64,000 bases of DNA from Woeseiaceae bacterium (GTDB lineage Bacteria; Pseudomonadota; Gammaproteobacteria; Steroidobacterales; Woeseiaceae), in the NCBI GenBank assembly GCA_021773135.1, contig JAJFKP010000027.1, positions 1 through 64,000 on the forward strand, read 5' to 3'. Position numbers and translations under genes: made by a program. The notes below the pieces were generated by a model. The model was not told the origin of the DNA. It saw nothing but the letters and a program-made list of their open reading frames with translations, and ran no database searches. Below, piece by piece: positions 36,329-45,161 of this stretch (positions within the stretch are counted from its first letter, which is position 1; every line of letters begins with the position of its first letter).

Positions 36329-37198
36329 TTATTTTCCGTCCGATTGCAATAACTCGGCACGGCAGGCATCGAATTCGGCCACATCAGCAGGATTGGGCCT
36401 GGGATACTTCAAGCCGATGCTCTTTAAGGCACTGACTATGAGCGTGCCTATGGTGGCGCGCATGAAGGGCTTGCTGTCTGCCGGAATCGCATACCACGGC
36501 GCCCAGTCCCTCGAAGTTTGATTTAAAGCATCCTCATAGGCATGCATATACTCTTCCCAGTGTTTTCTTTCTTTCAGGTCACCCGGATTGAATTTCCAGT
36601 GTTTGCCTGGGTCGTCGAGACGCGACAGGAAGCGGACCTTTTGTTCTTCCCTGGAGACATTCAACCAGAACTTGAGAATGACGGTGCCATTGCGGGCGAG
36701 ATGATGCTCGTGTTCCCGTATGGATTCGAAACGTTCCTCCCAAATAGTTTCTCGATCGATAGTTTCGGGCAACTGCTGGTAGTCGAGAATTTCGGGATGA
36801 ACGCGTACGACGAGCACTTCTTCATAATGGCTGCGGTTAAATATTCCAATTCGACCGCGTTCTGGCATTGATTTGGCGGTTCGCCACAGGAAGTCGTGGT
36901 CAAGTTCCTTTTTTGATGGTCGCTTGAAACCGAATACCTGGAAGCCTGCCGGATTCACGCCCCTGGTGACGGCGCTGATCGTACTGTCCTTGCCTGCCGC
37001 ATCCATGCCCTGAAAAACGAGCAATACGGAGTGCCGGTCCGATGCGTATAGCGCTTGCTGCTGGTTACTGAACTGCTTGATCGCTTTCTTGAGGACTTTT
37101 TTTTGGTCCTGCTCGCGCCGGTCGCGTGTTGGCGCATCTGCAATGCGAAAACTGCCATCGAACGGTACCAGGAATTCAGATTCTATTGCTTTGAACAT
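36329..37198 (-). CDS. ppk2: Polyphosphate kinase 2 family protein
   Basis: A 289-residue PPK2 that transfers phosphate between polyphosphate and nucleotides. The Walker A is GMDAAGKDS and the lid/Walker B region reads GRIGIFNRSHYEEVLVVRVHPE. RFLSRLDDPGKHWKFNPGDLKER and YEDALNQTSRDWAPWY are also typical. The single-domain form fits AMP- or ADP-phosphorylating classes; the class is not decided from sequence. It is about 20 bp downstream of queG on the same strand. Confidence 0.9.
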   Translation of the reverse strand: MFKAIESEFLVPFDGSFRIADAPTRDRREQDQKKVLKKAIKQFSNQQQALYASDRHSVLLVFQGMDAAGKDSTISAVTRGVNPAGFQVFGFKRPSKKELDHDFLWRTAKSMPERGRIGIFNRSHYEEVLVVRVHPEILDYQQLPETIDRETIWEERFESIREHEHHLARNGTVILKFWLNVSREEQKVRFLSRLDDPGKHWKFNPGDLKERKHWEEYMHAYEDALNQTSRDWAPWYAIPADSKPFMRATIGTLIVSALKSIGLKYPRPNPADVAEFDACRAELLQSDGK

Positions 37199-37221
37199 AG
37201 TGGGTTCCGCGCCTTTTAAAA

Positions 37222-38313
37222 TTAGATTTCGGTTTGGTGTTCATGCTCGTGCTCATGCAATGCCCACTCTACGTGATCATTGACCAGTTGCGAATCAGTG
37301 TGCTGCTTTTCTTTGAGTGCGTCGATTACGTCCGGCGTTGACGCGGCGTTACCAAGTGCAACCGCTAGATTGCGCAACCATCTTTCATAGCCCAATCGCC
37401 GCATTGCGCTGCCCTCGGTCTTCGACAACCACTCCGTTTCTGTCCAGGAGAATAGCTCCACCAGGTCGGCAGATTCGAGGTGATGTCTTGGCTGGAAGTC
37501 TTTCTCCTTTGTTGGCTGTGCAAACTTGTTCCAGGGACAAAAGAGCTGGCAATCATCACATCCGTACACGCGATTGCCGATGCTCTTTCTGTGTTCAACC
37601 GGAATGGCGCCTTTCAGTTCGATCGTGAGGTAGGAGATACATCGACGTGCATCCAGTTTGTACGGCGCAACGATTGCGCCAGTGGGGCAGACATCCATAC
37701 AGGCTCGACAGGTGCCACAGTGGGAAGACTCGGCTGCATCAGCCGGCAACTCAAGATCGGTAAAGAGCTCGCCCAGGAAAAACCACGAACCATCGTCACG
37801 ATTGATCAGATTGGTGTGTTTGCCGATCCACCCCAGGCCGGCTTTTTCGGCGATGGGTTTTTCGAGCACTGGCGCACTGTCTACGAAAACGCGATAGCCG
37901 AGTGGTCCGATACGCGCTTCAAGCTTCATCGCCAGTCGTTTCAGGCGCGACCGCAATAGTTTGTGATAGTCGCGACCCAGTGCATACCGCGAGATATAGG
38001 CTTTTGCCGGATGATCCAGTAACGATGTGGGCGATTCCGGTTCGTCGGGCAGATAATCCATACGGACCGAGATGACGCTCAGTGTGCCCGGCACCAGCAT
38101 GTTCGGCCGACTTCTTTTTCTGCCATGGCGCGACATGTATTCCATCTCGCCGTGATAGTTGTTCTGCAGCCACGCTTCTAAGCGGGCTTCAGCTTGGTCC
38201 AGCTCAATATTGGAAATGCCTACCTGCTGAAACCCGAATTCGCTCCCCCAGCGACGGATTTCTGGAACCAGGTTGCGTGGCATTTCGTCATCGTCTTGGC
38301 AATCGGTGTTCAA
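37222..38313 (-). CDS. queG: Epoxyqueuosine reductase
   Basis: A 363-residue cobalamin- and Fe-S-dependent enzyme that performs the last step of queuosine synthesis in tRNA. Two 4Fe-4S cysteine sets are visible: CGTCRACMDVCPTGAI and CDDCQLFCPWN. The N-terminal part has the QueG pattern MEYMSRHGRKRSRPNMLVPGTLSVIS. It is divergent from nnr, with some 77 bp between. A second in-frame ATG lies at 38283. Confidence 0.94.
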   Translation of the reverse strand: MNTDCQDDDEMPRNLVPEIRRWGSEFGFQQVGISNIELDQAEARLEAWLQNNYHGEMEYMSRHGRKRSRPNMLVPGTLSVISVRMDYLPDEPESPTSLLDHPAKAYISRYALGRDYHKLLRSRLKRLAMKLEARIGPLGYRVFVDSAPVLEKPIAEKAGLGWIGKHTNLINRDDGSWFFLGELFTDLELPADAAESSHCGTCRACMDVCPTGAIVAPYKLDARRCISYLTIELKGAIPVEHRKSIGNRVYGCDDCQLFCPWNKFAQPTKEKDFQPRHHLESADLVELFSWTETEWLSKTEGSAMRRLGYERWLRNLAVALGNAASTPDVIDALKEKQHTDSQLVNDHVEWALHEHEHEHQTEI

Positions 38314-38390
38314 GAATGTTCTTCGTATTCAAGCAGTGGTTCACGAGTATAATTGGAATTCACGACATCCCTAAGACGTATTCTCAATCC

Positions 38391-39866
38391 ATGCATTTGC
38401 CTGCAGAAATATACTCGGTTGCCAGTGTGCGCAATATGGACCGGGCCGCCATTGATGACGCCGGCATAGCGGGCTACACGCTCATGAATCGCGCTGGGCT
38501 GGCTGCCTTCGAAGCGGCTGCACACCCGCGTCCGCGCGCGCGGCGGTGGCAGGTGATTTGCGGTGGCGGGAACAATGGTGGCGATGGTTATGTTGTCGCA
38601 CGTCTTGCGGTTGAAAAGGGGATCGCCGTCTCCGTAGTGGCGCTCTCGCCACCCGCCTTGCTAGGCGGCGACGCAGCTACGGCCTATGCAGACTTCACGG
38701 CGCTGGGCGGCATAACTGTCGAATTTGAGGACGAACTCGACGCTGAAGCTGAACTGCTGGTCGACGGCTTGCTCGGCAGCGGTCTTGAGCGGGATTTGCA
38801 AGGTGACTATGCGCGTGTCGTGGCTGCGATGAACGCCCACAATGCGCCCGTGCTGGCGCTGGACATTCCGTCCGGACTGCATGCCGATTCCGGGCGTGTG
38901 CTTGGCCATGCCGTGCGGGCGGATATCACCGTAACTTTCGTCGCTCTCAAGGCAGGCCTGTTCCTGCATGAAGCGCCTGACTACGTTGGCCGCCTGGCAT
39001 TTTCCGACCTCGAGATACCTGCCGTTTGCCGAGCTGGCGAAACGCCCGTCTTACGAAGGATTGACCCGGCAATGATCCGTTCCGTCTTGCCGGTTCGACC
39101 GCGAACCGCGCACAAGGGTGACTTTGGGCACGTGCTGATCGTGGGCGGGGCGCCGGGTATGCCAGGTGCTGTACGAATCTGCGGCGAAGCGGCATTGCGG
39201 GCCGGCGCCGGCGCGGTGACCGTTGCAACCCATCCGTCGCACAGTGCGAACTTGCCTGGCAATCGGCCGGAACTAATGTGCGCCGGCGTTGCTGGCGCCA
39301 GTGATCTCGCGCCGCTGCTGGAAAACGCTGACGTCATTGCGATAGGCCCCGGACTGGGGACGAATAAATGGGCATCCGAACTACTTGCCGCTGTCACCGC
39401 GAGCGGTTGCCCCCTGGTCGTGGACGCAGATGCCCTGAATCTTCTTGCGGCGAATCCGCGGGTTTTTAAGCAGGCGGTCCTGACACCACATCCCGGTGAA
39501 GCAGCACGAATGCTGGGCAAGTCGGCGGCCGAGATTCAGGCTGATCGTCCGGCAGCCTTGCTTGCTCTTGCGGAACGCTATGGCGGCACCGTCGTTCTGA
39601 AAGGGTCGGGATCGCTGGTCTCTTCGGCCGCCGGCATTCCCTGGCTCTGCTGCGCCGGCAACCCCGGTATGGCCGCTCCCGGGATGGGTGACGCATTGAC
39701 GGGAATCATTGCGGGCCTGCTGGGGCAGGGATTGTCAGCCGAGATGGCGGCCGCAATTGGTGTGCAGGTACATGCTGAGGCTGGAGATGATGCGGCAGCG
39801 AGCGGTGCAAGAGGTCTGCTCGCCTTGGACCTGGTCAGCCACATTCGCGCCAGGGTCAATCCGTGA
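38391..39866 (+). CDS. nnr: Bifunctional NAD(P)H-hydrate epimerase / ADP-dependent dehydratase
   Basis: A 491-residue repair enzyme for hydrated NAD(P)H. The N-terminal epimerase domain has CGGGNNGGDGYVVARL and LDIPSGLHADSG; the C-terminal kinase-like dehydratase domain has HKGDFGHVLIVGG, LTPHPGEAARML and CCAGNPGMAAPGMGDALTG. The ATG at 38391 (MHLPAEIYSV) is the right start; the open frame before it has no protein character. Its stop overlaps the tsaE start by 4 bp. Confidence 0.93.
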   Translation: MHLPAEIYSVASVRNMDRAAIDDAGIAGYTLMNRAGLAAFEAAAHPRPRARRWQVICGGGNNGGDGYVVARLAVEKGIAVSVVALSPPALLGGDAATAYADFTALGGITVEFEDELDAEAELLVDGLLGSGLERDLQGDYARVVAAMNAHNAPVLALDIPSGLHADSGRVLGHAVRADITVTFVALKAGLFLHEAPDYVGRLAFSDLEIPAVCRAGETPVLRRIDPAMIRSVLPVRPRTAHKGDFGHVLIVGGAPGMPGAVRICGEAALRAGAGAVTVATHPSHSANLPGNRPELMCAGVAGASDLAPLLENADVIAIGPGLGTNKWASELLAAVTASGCPLVVDADALNLLAANPRVFKQAVLTPHPGEAARMLGKSAAEIQADRPAALLALAERYGGTVVLKGSGSLVSSAAGIPWLCCAGNPGMAAPGMGDALTGIIAGLLGQGLSAEMAAAIGVQVHAEAGDDAAASGARGLLALDLVSHIRARVNP

Positions 39867-40345
39867 CAGTCAAGGTGACTTTGCCAGATCAGGAATCGAC
39901 CGAATTACTTGCACGCCAGATCGTGGCAGCGCTGCCGGACTTGCCGGCGGGTTGGCTGGTTCTGCTCGAAGGGGAACTGGGCAGCGGCAAGTCGACTTTT
40001 GCCCGCGCTGTGCTGCGCGAGTATGGCTACCCAGGCCCGGTGCCGAGTCCGACCTACACCCTGGTTGAGCCCTACAGCTTGCCGGGTTTCGATGCTTATC
40101 ACATTGATTTATATAGAATAGCAGATGGCGGCGAGCTTGAATTCCTGGGTTGGTCGGACCTCGAGAACGGGCTCAGGCTGGTCGAATGGCCTGCACGCGT
40201 GCCGCAACTCTATGCCGGCTCCGACTTGTTGCTAACCCTCAAGTATGCAGATCAGGGCAGGCTGGCCGAGCTGTCGGCGCAGAGCGAACGGGGCGAGGAG
40301 CTGATTCGCAATCTGCCTGGTTTATCAACTTCTTATCGACCTTAG
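39863..40345 (+). CDS. tsaE: tRNA threonylcarbamoyladenosine biosynthesis ATPase
   Basis: A 160-residue P-loop ATPase needed with TsaB and TsaD for t6A37 in tRNA. Key parts are GELGSGKSTFARAVL, SPTYTLVEPY and YHIDLYRI, and LEFLGWSDL. GTG start in a 4-bp overlap with nnr. A promoter for amiB follows about 40 bp after the stop. Confidence 0.94.
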   Translation: MTVKVTLPDQESTELLARQIVAALPDLPAGWLVLLEGELGSGKSTFARAVLREYGYPGPVPSPTYTLVEPYSLPGFDAYHIDLYRIADGGELEFLGWSDLENGLRLVEWPARVPQLYAGSDLLLTLKYADQGRLAELSAQSERGEELIRNLPGLSTSYRP

Positions 40346-40381
40346 GTAAATTACGTATCTTTATAATTTTGAACAAAAATA

Positions 40382-40409
40382 TTGGCATTTTCGTCAGGAT
40401 TCGTATACT
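40382..40409 (+). promoter_or_regulatory. Candidate sigma-70 promoter for amiB
   Basis: TTGGCA (40382-40387) and TATACT (40404-40409) with a 16-bp spacer in an AT-rich gap. It would start transcription about 34 bases before the amiB ATG. Confidence 0.5.
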
Positions 40410-40449
40410 CATCGAACATAACCTTTCTTGTGCAGGATCCAGAACGCGC

Positions 40450-41775
40450 ATGAGCTTCACAGAGCGAATGACACTCATTGCATTGGCAATGCTTGCCCCG
40501 GCACTCGCCGGCGCGGCAACGACTGTGGAAGACGTGCGCCTGTGGTCCGAAAACGGTCGCACCCGGGTTGTGCTGGATCTGAGTCGCCCGGCGGAACACA
40601 GCATATTTACGCTGCGCGGGCCAGACCGGCTGGTCGTTGACCTGAAAGACAGTCGCCTTGCCGGTTCGTTGAAGAAACTTCCGGCCGGTGGCGCGATTCG
40701 GGCCATTCGGACCGGCGTCCGATCCAACGGACAGCTGCGGGTTGTCCTGGATCTAAATCATTCAGTGCGCTCGAGAAGCTTTACGGCCGGTGCCAACAAG
40801 CAATACGGCGATCGCCTCGTTATCGATCTGCAGCAGCAGGGGAACCTGAAGACCGTCAAGCGGGCATCCGAAGAACATGTGGCAGGCAGAGATATCGTCG
40901 TCGCAGTCGATCCGGGACACGGTGGCCATGATCCAGGCGCCGTGGGCCGCGCAAGAACGCGAGAGAAGGATGTCGCGTTGGCCATCAGCAAGCTTCTGGC
41001 AGAGCGCATTAATGCCCAGCGGGGAATGAAAGCGGTCCTCGTCAGGAAGGGCGATTACTACGTAGATCATCGTGAACGCATGGAAGTGGCCAGGCGTGCG
41101 AATGCTGACCTGTTTGTATCGATTCACGCAGACGCTGTCGAAGATCGCCGGGCTAACGGTTCATCTGTTTACGTGCTGTCTCTAAAGGGCGCGAGCGACG
41201 AAGCGGCCAAGCGACTGGCTGAACGAGAAAACGCGTCTAATCTCGTGGGCGGCGTATCGCTGGCCGACAAAGACGCCGTGTTGGCTTCAGTGTTGCTGGA
41301 TTTGTCGCAAAACGCGGCGTTGAGCGCCAGCCTGGATGTGGGCGGCGAAGTCATCGGGCAGCTGGCGCAAATCGGCAAAGTGCATCGCCGCAAAGTGCAG
41401 CAGGCTGGGTTCCTGGTGCTGAAATCGCCGGATGTGCCGTCCATACTGGTCGAGACCGCCTACATTTCGAATCCGACCGAGGAAAAGAGGCTCAATAGCC
41501 GCGCGCACCAAAGCAAACTTGCGAACGCCATTCTGGCCGGTGTGCAGCGCTACTTCTACGCAAACCCGCCGCCAAATACGATGATCGCGCTGAATCAGAA
41601 GCGTGGGCCCGCGAAGCAGGTGCGGCACGTCATATCTCGTGGCGATACGTTGAGTGAAATTGCTGAGAGATACAATGTCAGCATGTCCGAGCTGAAAGTG
41701 GAAAACAAACTCTCCAGCAACAGGGTGCGAATCGGTCAAACACTGCGCATTCCAGTCTACGCAGGCTCCCGCTAA
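40450..41775 (+). CDS. amiB: N-acetylmuramoyl-L-alanine amidase
   Basis: A 441-residue periplasmic hydrolase that cuts peptides from the septal cell wall. After the signal peptide (ending AGAA) comes an AMIN domain (about 25-135), then an amidase_3 domain with zinc ligands in DPGHGGHD, TREKD, SIHAD and LVETAY, and one C-terminal LysM (RHVISRGDTLSEIAERYNVS). The regulatory helix region (SLADKDAVLASVLLDLSQNAALS) suggests control by an EnvC/NlpD-type activator. The gene lies before mutL as in E. coli. The frame runs back to 40150 but the signal peptide fixes the start at 40450. Confidence 0.92.
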   Translation: MSFTERMTLIALAMLAPALAGAATTVEDVRLWSENGRTRVVLDLSRPAEHSIFTLRGPDRLVVDLKDSRLAGSLKKLPAGGAIRAIRTGVRSNGQLRVVLDLNHSVRSRSFTAGANKQYGDRLVIDLQQQGNLKTVKRASEEHVAGRDIVVAVDPGHGGHDPGAVGRARTREKDVALAISKLLAERINAQRGMKAVLVRKGDYYVDHRERMEVARRANADLFVSIHADAVEDRRANGSSVYVLSLKGASDEAAKRLAERENASNLVGGVSLADKDAVLASVLLDLSQNAALSASLDVGGEVIGQLAQIGKVHRRKVQQAGFLVLKSPDVPSILVETAYISNPTEEKRLNSRAHQSKLANAILAGVQRYFYANPPPNTMIALNQKRGPAKQVRHVISRGDTLSEIAERYNVSMSELKVENKLSSNRVRIGQTLRIPVYAGSR

Positions 41776-42014
41776 GACGCTTCCACAGTGGCGCCGCGGC
41801 CAATGCGGCAATGGCGGCTAACGCCCATGCCGCTGAAATATCGGGCACTTCCGTACTGACGATCGCGGCTTGCTGTTTAGCGCCAAGATTGATCGCGTAG
41901 TGAAGCGTTCATCATGCGGTTGTTGGGTCACGGCACGACACGATTCCCTATTGAGCTACACATTCGCACTGGCATTTGAAAGAATGTCAGGCTTTCTGGC
42001 TCGTTGTTGCACTC

Positions 42015-43775
42015 ATGCCAATTCGTCAATTACCTGGCCACCTGATTAACCAGATCGCTGCCGGCGAGGTCGTCGAGCGGCCCGCGTCTGTGGTCAAGGA
42101 ATTGGTGGAAAACAGCCTGGATGCCGGGGCGCATGCAATTTCCATCGATATTATCGCCGGCGGGCAAAAGTTAATCAGAATTCGCGATGATGGTGCGGGC
42201 ATACCCAGGGACGAGATACCGCTCGCACTGTCACGCCACGCAACCAGCAAGATTGTAAGCCTGGAAGACCTTGAAGCAGTGGTCTCGCTCGGCTTTCGTG
42301 GCGAGGCGCTGCCCAGCATAGCGTCGGTCGCCCGCATGTCTTTAGTGTCCCGCCATGGCACCAGCGCCTGGCAGGTAGAGGCGGACAACGGCCAGATAAG
42401 CGAGCTCGTTCCGGCCGCTCACCCCATCGGAACGACCGTCGAAGTGCACGACCTTTTTTATAATACGCCGGCACGCAAGAAGTTCCTGCGCACCGAGCGG
42501 ACAGAATTCAATCACGTTGACAAGTGGATTCGGCGCCTCGCACTGGCGCGGCCGGATGTAGCTTTTTCGCTGTCACATAATCGTCGCGTGTCTCTCAATC
42601 TCAAGGCGGCGAACAACGCAGACGAGCGGCTCGAGCGCGTCCGCAAGATTTGCGGCGACACTTTTGCGACGCAGGCGATGTTAATCAGTCGCGAGGCCGA
42701 GTCTATGGCACTGTCAGGCTGGATAGGCCTGCCGACCTTCAATCGCAGCCAGGCGGATATGCAGTACTGGTTCGTCAACGGGCGCAGTATCTCCGACAAG
42801 ACGTTGAGCCACGCAGTTCGACACGCCTATCGGGACGTGTTGTTTCATGGACGATTCCCGGCCTATGTATTGCACCTTTCCATGGACCCGGCGCAGGTCG
42901 ACGCAAACGCACATCCGGCCAAACACGAGGTTCGATTTCGGGATGGCAGAAGCGTGCACGGCTTCGTTTCGCAAGCCGTTGAGAACGCTCTGCGCGATAC
43001 CCGACCGGGCGGCCATGACGTTAGCCCGGTGCCCTCCAGCGCATTCCTCGGTGCCGGAATCCGGCAGTCGGCGATGGCGTTGCCAGCATCTGCGGCAAGT
43101 CCTTCGCTATCGGCGTCGGCAGTAGCGGAGGCCGCGGCCGGCTACGAAATGCTGACCGGCACTTCAAGTGCAGTGCCGGCCAGCGATACGATTCCACCGC
43201 TCGGATTCGCCATTGCGCAACTTGCCGGCGTTTACATACTCGCGGAAAACGTCAATGGACTGGTGGTCGTCGATATGCATGCAGCGCATGAACGTATTGT
43301 CTATGAAAAATTGAAGGCAGCGTTCGATACGAGCGACATCACGCGCCAACCGTTATTGGTGCCAACCAGCCTGGCAGTATCCGAAAGTGAGGCGGCCATC
43401 GCGGAAGAAGCGGCAGAATCATTTGTCAGGCTGGGACTATCGGTCGACCGAAGCGGACCGTCCACGCTGCTGATTCGCGAAGTGCCGGCATTGCTCAAAC
43501 AGGGTGATGCCGAAGCCCTGGTACGCGACATTCTCGCCGACCTGCAAGATAGCGGCGCATCGAATCGTGTGGAAGACAGCTGTCACGAAATACTGGCAAC
43601 AATGGCCTGCCATCATTCCATCCGGGCCAACCGGCCAATGACCATCCCGGAAATGAATGCGTTATTACGCGAAATGGAAACTACCGAACGTGCGGATCAG
43701 TGCAATCATGGGCGACCGACCTGGACCAACCTGAGTCTGGCCGAGTTAGACCGGCTTTTTCTGCGCGGTCAGTAG
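42015..43775 (+). CDS. mutL: DNA mismatch repair protein MutL
   Basis: A 586-residue GHKL ATPase. The N-terminal motifs are INQIAAGEVVERP, ELVENSLDAGA, DDGAGI and SLGFRGEALPSI. The C-terminal domain has DMHAAHERIVYE and CNHGRP, close to the DQHA-x2-E-x4-E and CPHGRP motifs of nicking MutL proteins. The protein may therefore cut DNA itself, as in species without MutH. The start is ATG 42015 (MPIRQLPGHLINQI). About 240 bp separate it from amiB; this gap has no gene. Confidence 0.94.
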   Translation: MPIRQLPGHLINQIAAGEVVERPASVVKELVENSLDAGAHAISIDIIAGGQKLIRIRDDGAGIPRDEIPLALSRHATSKIVSLEDLEAVVSLGFRGEALPSIASVARMSLVSRHGTSAWQVEADNGQISELVPAAHPIGTTVEVHDLFYNTPARKKFLRTERTEFNHVDKWIRRLALARPDVAFSLSHNRRVSLNLKAANNADERLERVRKICGDTFATQAMLISREAESMALSGWIGLPTFNRSQADMQYWFVNGRSISDKTLSHAVRHAYRDVLFHGRFPAYVLHLSMDPAQVDANAHPAKHEVRFRDGRSVHGFVSQAVENALRDTRPGGHDVSPVPSSAFLGAGIRQSAMALPASAASPSLSASAVAEAAAGYEMLTGTSSAVPASDTIPPLGFAIAQLAGVYILAENVNGLVVVDMHAAHERIVYEKLKAAFDTSDITRQPLLVPTSLAVSESEAAIAEEAAESFVRLGLSVDRSGPSTLLIREVPALLKQGDAEALVRDILADLQDSGASNRVEDSCHEILATMACHHSIRANRPMTIPEMNALLREMETTERADQCNHGRPTWTNLSLAELDRLFLRGQ

Positions 43776-43791
43776 ACAGGAATATTCCTCT

Positions 43792-44724
43792 ATGTGCGGT
43801 ATACCGGTAGTTTGCCTGATGGGGCCAACCGCGTCCGGCAAAACAGGTCTGGCGATGCAGCTGGCCGATGCATATCCGATAGAGCTAGTCAGCGTCGATT
43901 CGGCGCTTGTCTATCGGGGCATGGACATTGGGACCGCAAAACCCGGACCTGACGAGCTGCGCCGGCACCCACACCACCTGGTGGATATCCGGGAGCCGGA
44001 GGAATCGTATTCGGCAGGAGATTTTGTCCGCGATGCGAATGAGCTAATCAATACCATTCACGCAGCAAAGCGTGTACCGCTACTCGTTGGCGGCACCATG
44101 ATGTATTTTCGGTCATTGATTGACGGAATCGCGAATCTACCCGCGGCCAATCCGCAGATTCGCGCCAGCATAGATCAGGATGCGAAAGTGCGGGGCTGGC
44201 CCGCACTGCACGACGAGCTGGCGCAGGTCGATCCAGTGACCGCACAGCGAATCAGTGCCAATGACTCGCATAGAATTCAGCGGGCGCTCGAAGTATTTCG
44301 CATCAGCGGCAAGCCGCTGTCGACCTGGCAGTCGAACACCCGTCCGGGCTGTCACCACTTCTTAAAGCTTGCATTGATTCCTGAACCGCGCTCCGCGTTG
44401 CATGGGAGCATTGCAGCACGGTTCGACAAAATGATTGAATCAGGCTTCATTAATGAAGTGAAGAAATTGATGGAACGTCCTGATTTAACAGCAAATCATA
44501 GTTCCATGCGGGCCGTCGGTTACCGCCAGCTATGGTCACATCTCAGCGGCGCAATTGATCTCGATCAGGCGCGAGCAATGGCGGTGGCAGCAACCCGACA
44601 GCTCGCGAAAAGACAGCTGACCTGGTTGCGTAGCGGACAAGATATCTATTCCATCAACCCGCTTGAAATCGACAGTTACGGTGCAATATCCGCCTATCTT
44701 CGAGAGCGCCTGGTACGCAGATGA
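43792..44724 (+). CDS. miaA: tRNA dimethylallyltransferase
   Basis: A 310-residue enzyme that prenylates A37 of tRNAs reading UNN codons. It has GPTASGKT, SVDSALVYRGMDIGTAKP, HHLVDIREPEESYSAGDF and VGGTMMYFRSL. It follows mutL by 16 bp and precedes hfq, the conserved gammaproteobacterial order. Confidence 0.95.
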   Translation: MCGIPVVCLMGPTASGKTGLAMQLADAYPIELVSVDSALVYRGMDIGTAKPGPDELRRHPHHLVDIREPEESYSAGDFVRDANELINTIHAAKRVPLLVGGTMMYFRSLIDGIANLPAANPQIRASIDQDAKVRGWPALHDELAQVDPVTAQRISANDSHRIQRALEVFRISGKPLSTWQSNTRPGCHHFLKLALIPEPRSALHGSIAARFDKMIESGFINEVKKLMERPDLTANHSSMRAVGYRQLWSHLSGAIDLDQARAMAVAATRQLAKRQLTWLRSGQDIYSINPLEIDSYGAISAYLRERLVRR

Positions 44725-44726
44725 TG

Positions 44727-44753
44727 TTGGCAAATACTGATATCGCGTATACA
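44727..44753 (+). promoter_or_regulatory. Candidate promoter for hfq
   Basis: TTGGCA (44727-44732) and TATACA (44748-44753) with a 15-bp spacer, just after miaA. The spacer is shorter than ideal. An AAGGAGA ribosome site precedes the hfq ATG. Confidence 0.35.
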
Positions 44754-44889
44754 GGCTTGTGATAGACTTTTTCTTCGCTGGGGTGATCAGGGCAAGTGGG
44801 CAACCGGCGCCACCGGACTGTGCTGATCTTTGAATGTTTTGCTGCTAACAACAAAAAAAGCAAAAGAAGAATAATAAGGAGACCCATAA

Positions 44890-45138
44890 ATGGCTAAAGG
44901 GCAATCATTGCAGGATCCGTTTCTCAACATATTGCGTAAGGAAAAGGTGCCTGTATCCATCTATTTGGTAAACGGTATCAAGCTGCAGGGTCAGGTCGAT
45001 TCTTTCGACCAGTTTGTTGTTTTGTTGAAAAACAGCGTAAACCAGATGGTCTACAAGCACGCAATTTCCACGATTGTGCCGGCGCGCAACATCCGTTTGC
45101 CGCTGCCTGATGGCGAAACGGGTGATCCTGAAGATTAA
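44890..45138 (+). CDS. hfq: RNA chaperone Hfq
   Basis: An 82-residue Sm-like hexameric RNA chaperone for small RNAs. Sm1 and Sm2 are clear: [39 protein letters not shown] and [13 protein letters not shown]. It has a short acidic C-terminal tail (ETGDPED). Strong ribosome site upstream. It starts the hfq-hflX-hflK-hflC run. Confidence 0.97.
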   Translation: MAKGQSLQDPFLNILRKEKVPVSIYLVNGIKLQGQVDSFDQFVVLLKNSVNQMVYKHAISTIVPARNIRLPLPDGETGDPED

Positions 45139-45161
45139 CCATTTAATTCCGGAGGTCGTCT

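Noticed and set aside
41776-42014. Protein-like stretch on the minus strand in the amiB-mutL gap (VPDIS then a hydrophobic stretch and a basic end), suggestive of a sorting-signal tail
   Set aside because: No start codon or upstream domain belongs to it, and it runs into the amiB end on the other strand. I could not support a gene or a remnant.
44725-44889. Possible riboswitch or attenuator before hfq
   Set aside because: No stable stem-loop set beyond a candidate promoter and ribosome site was seen.
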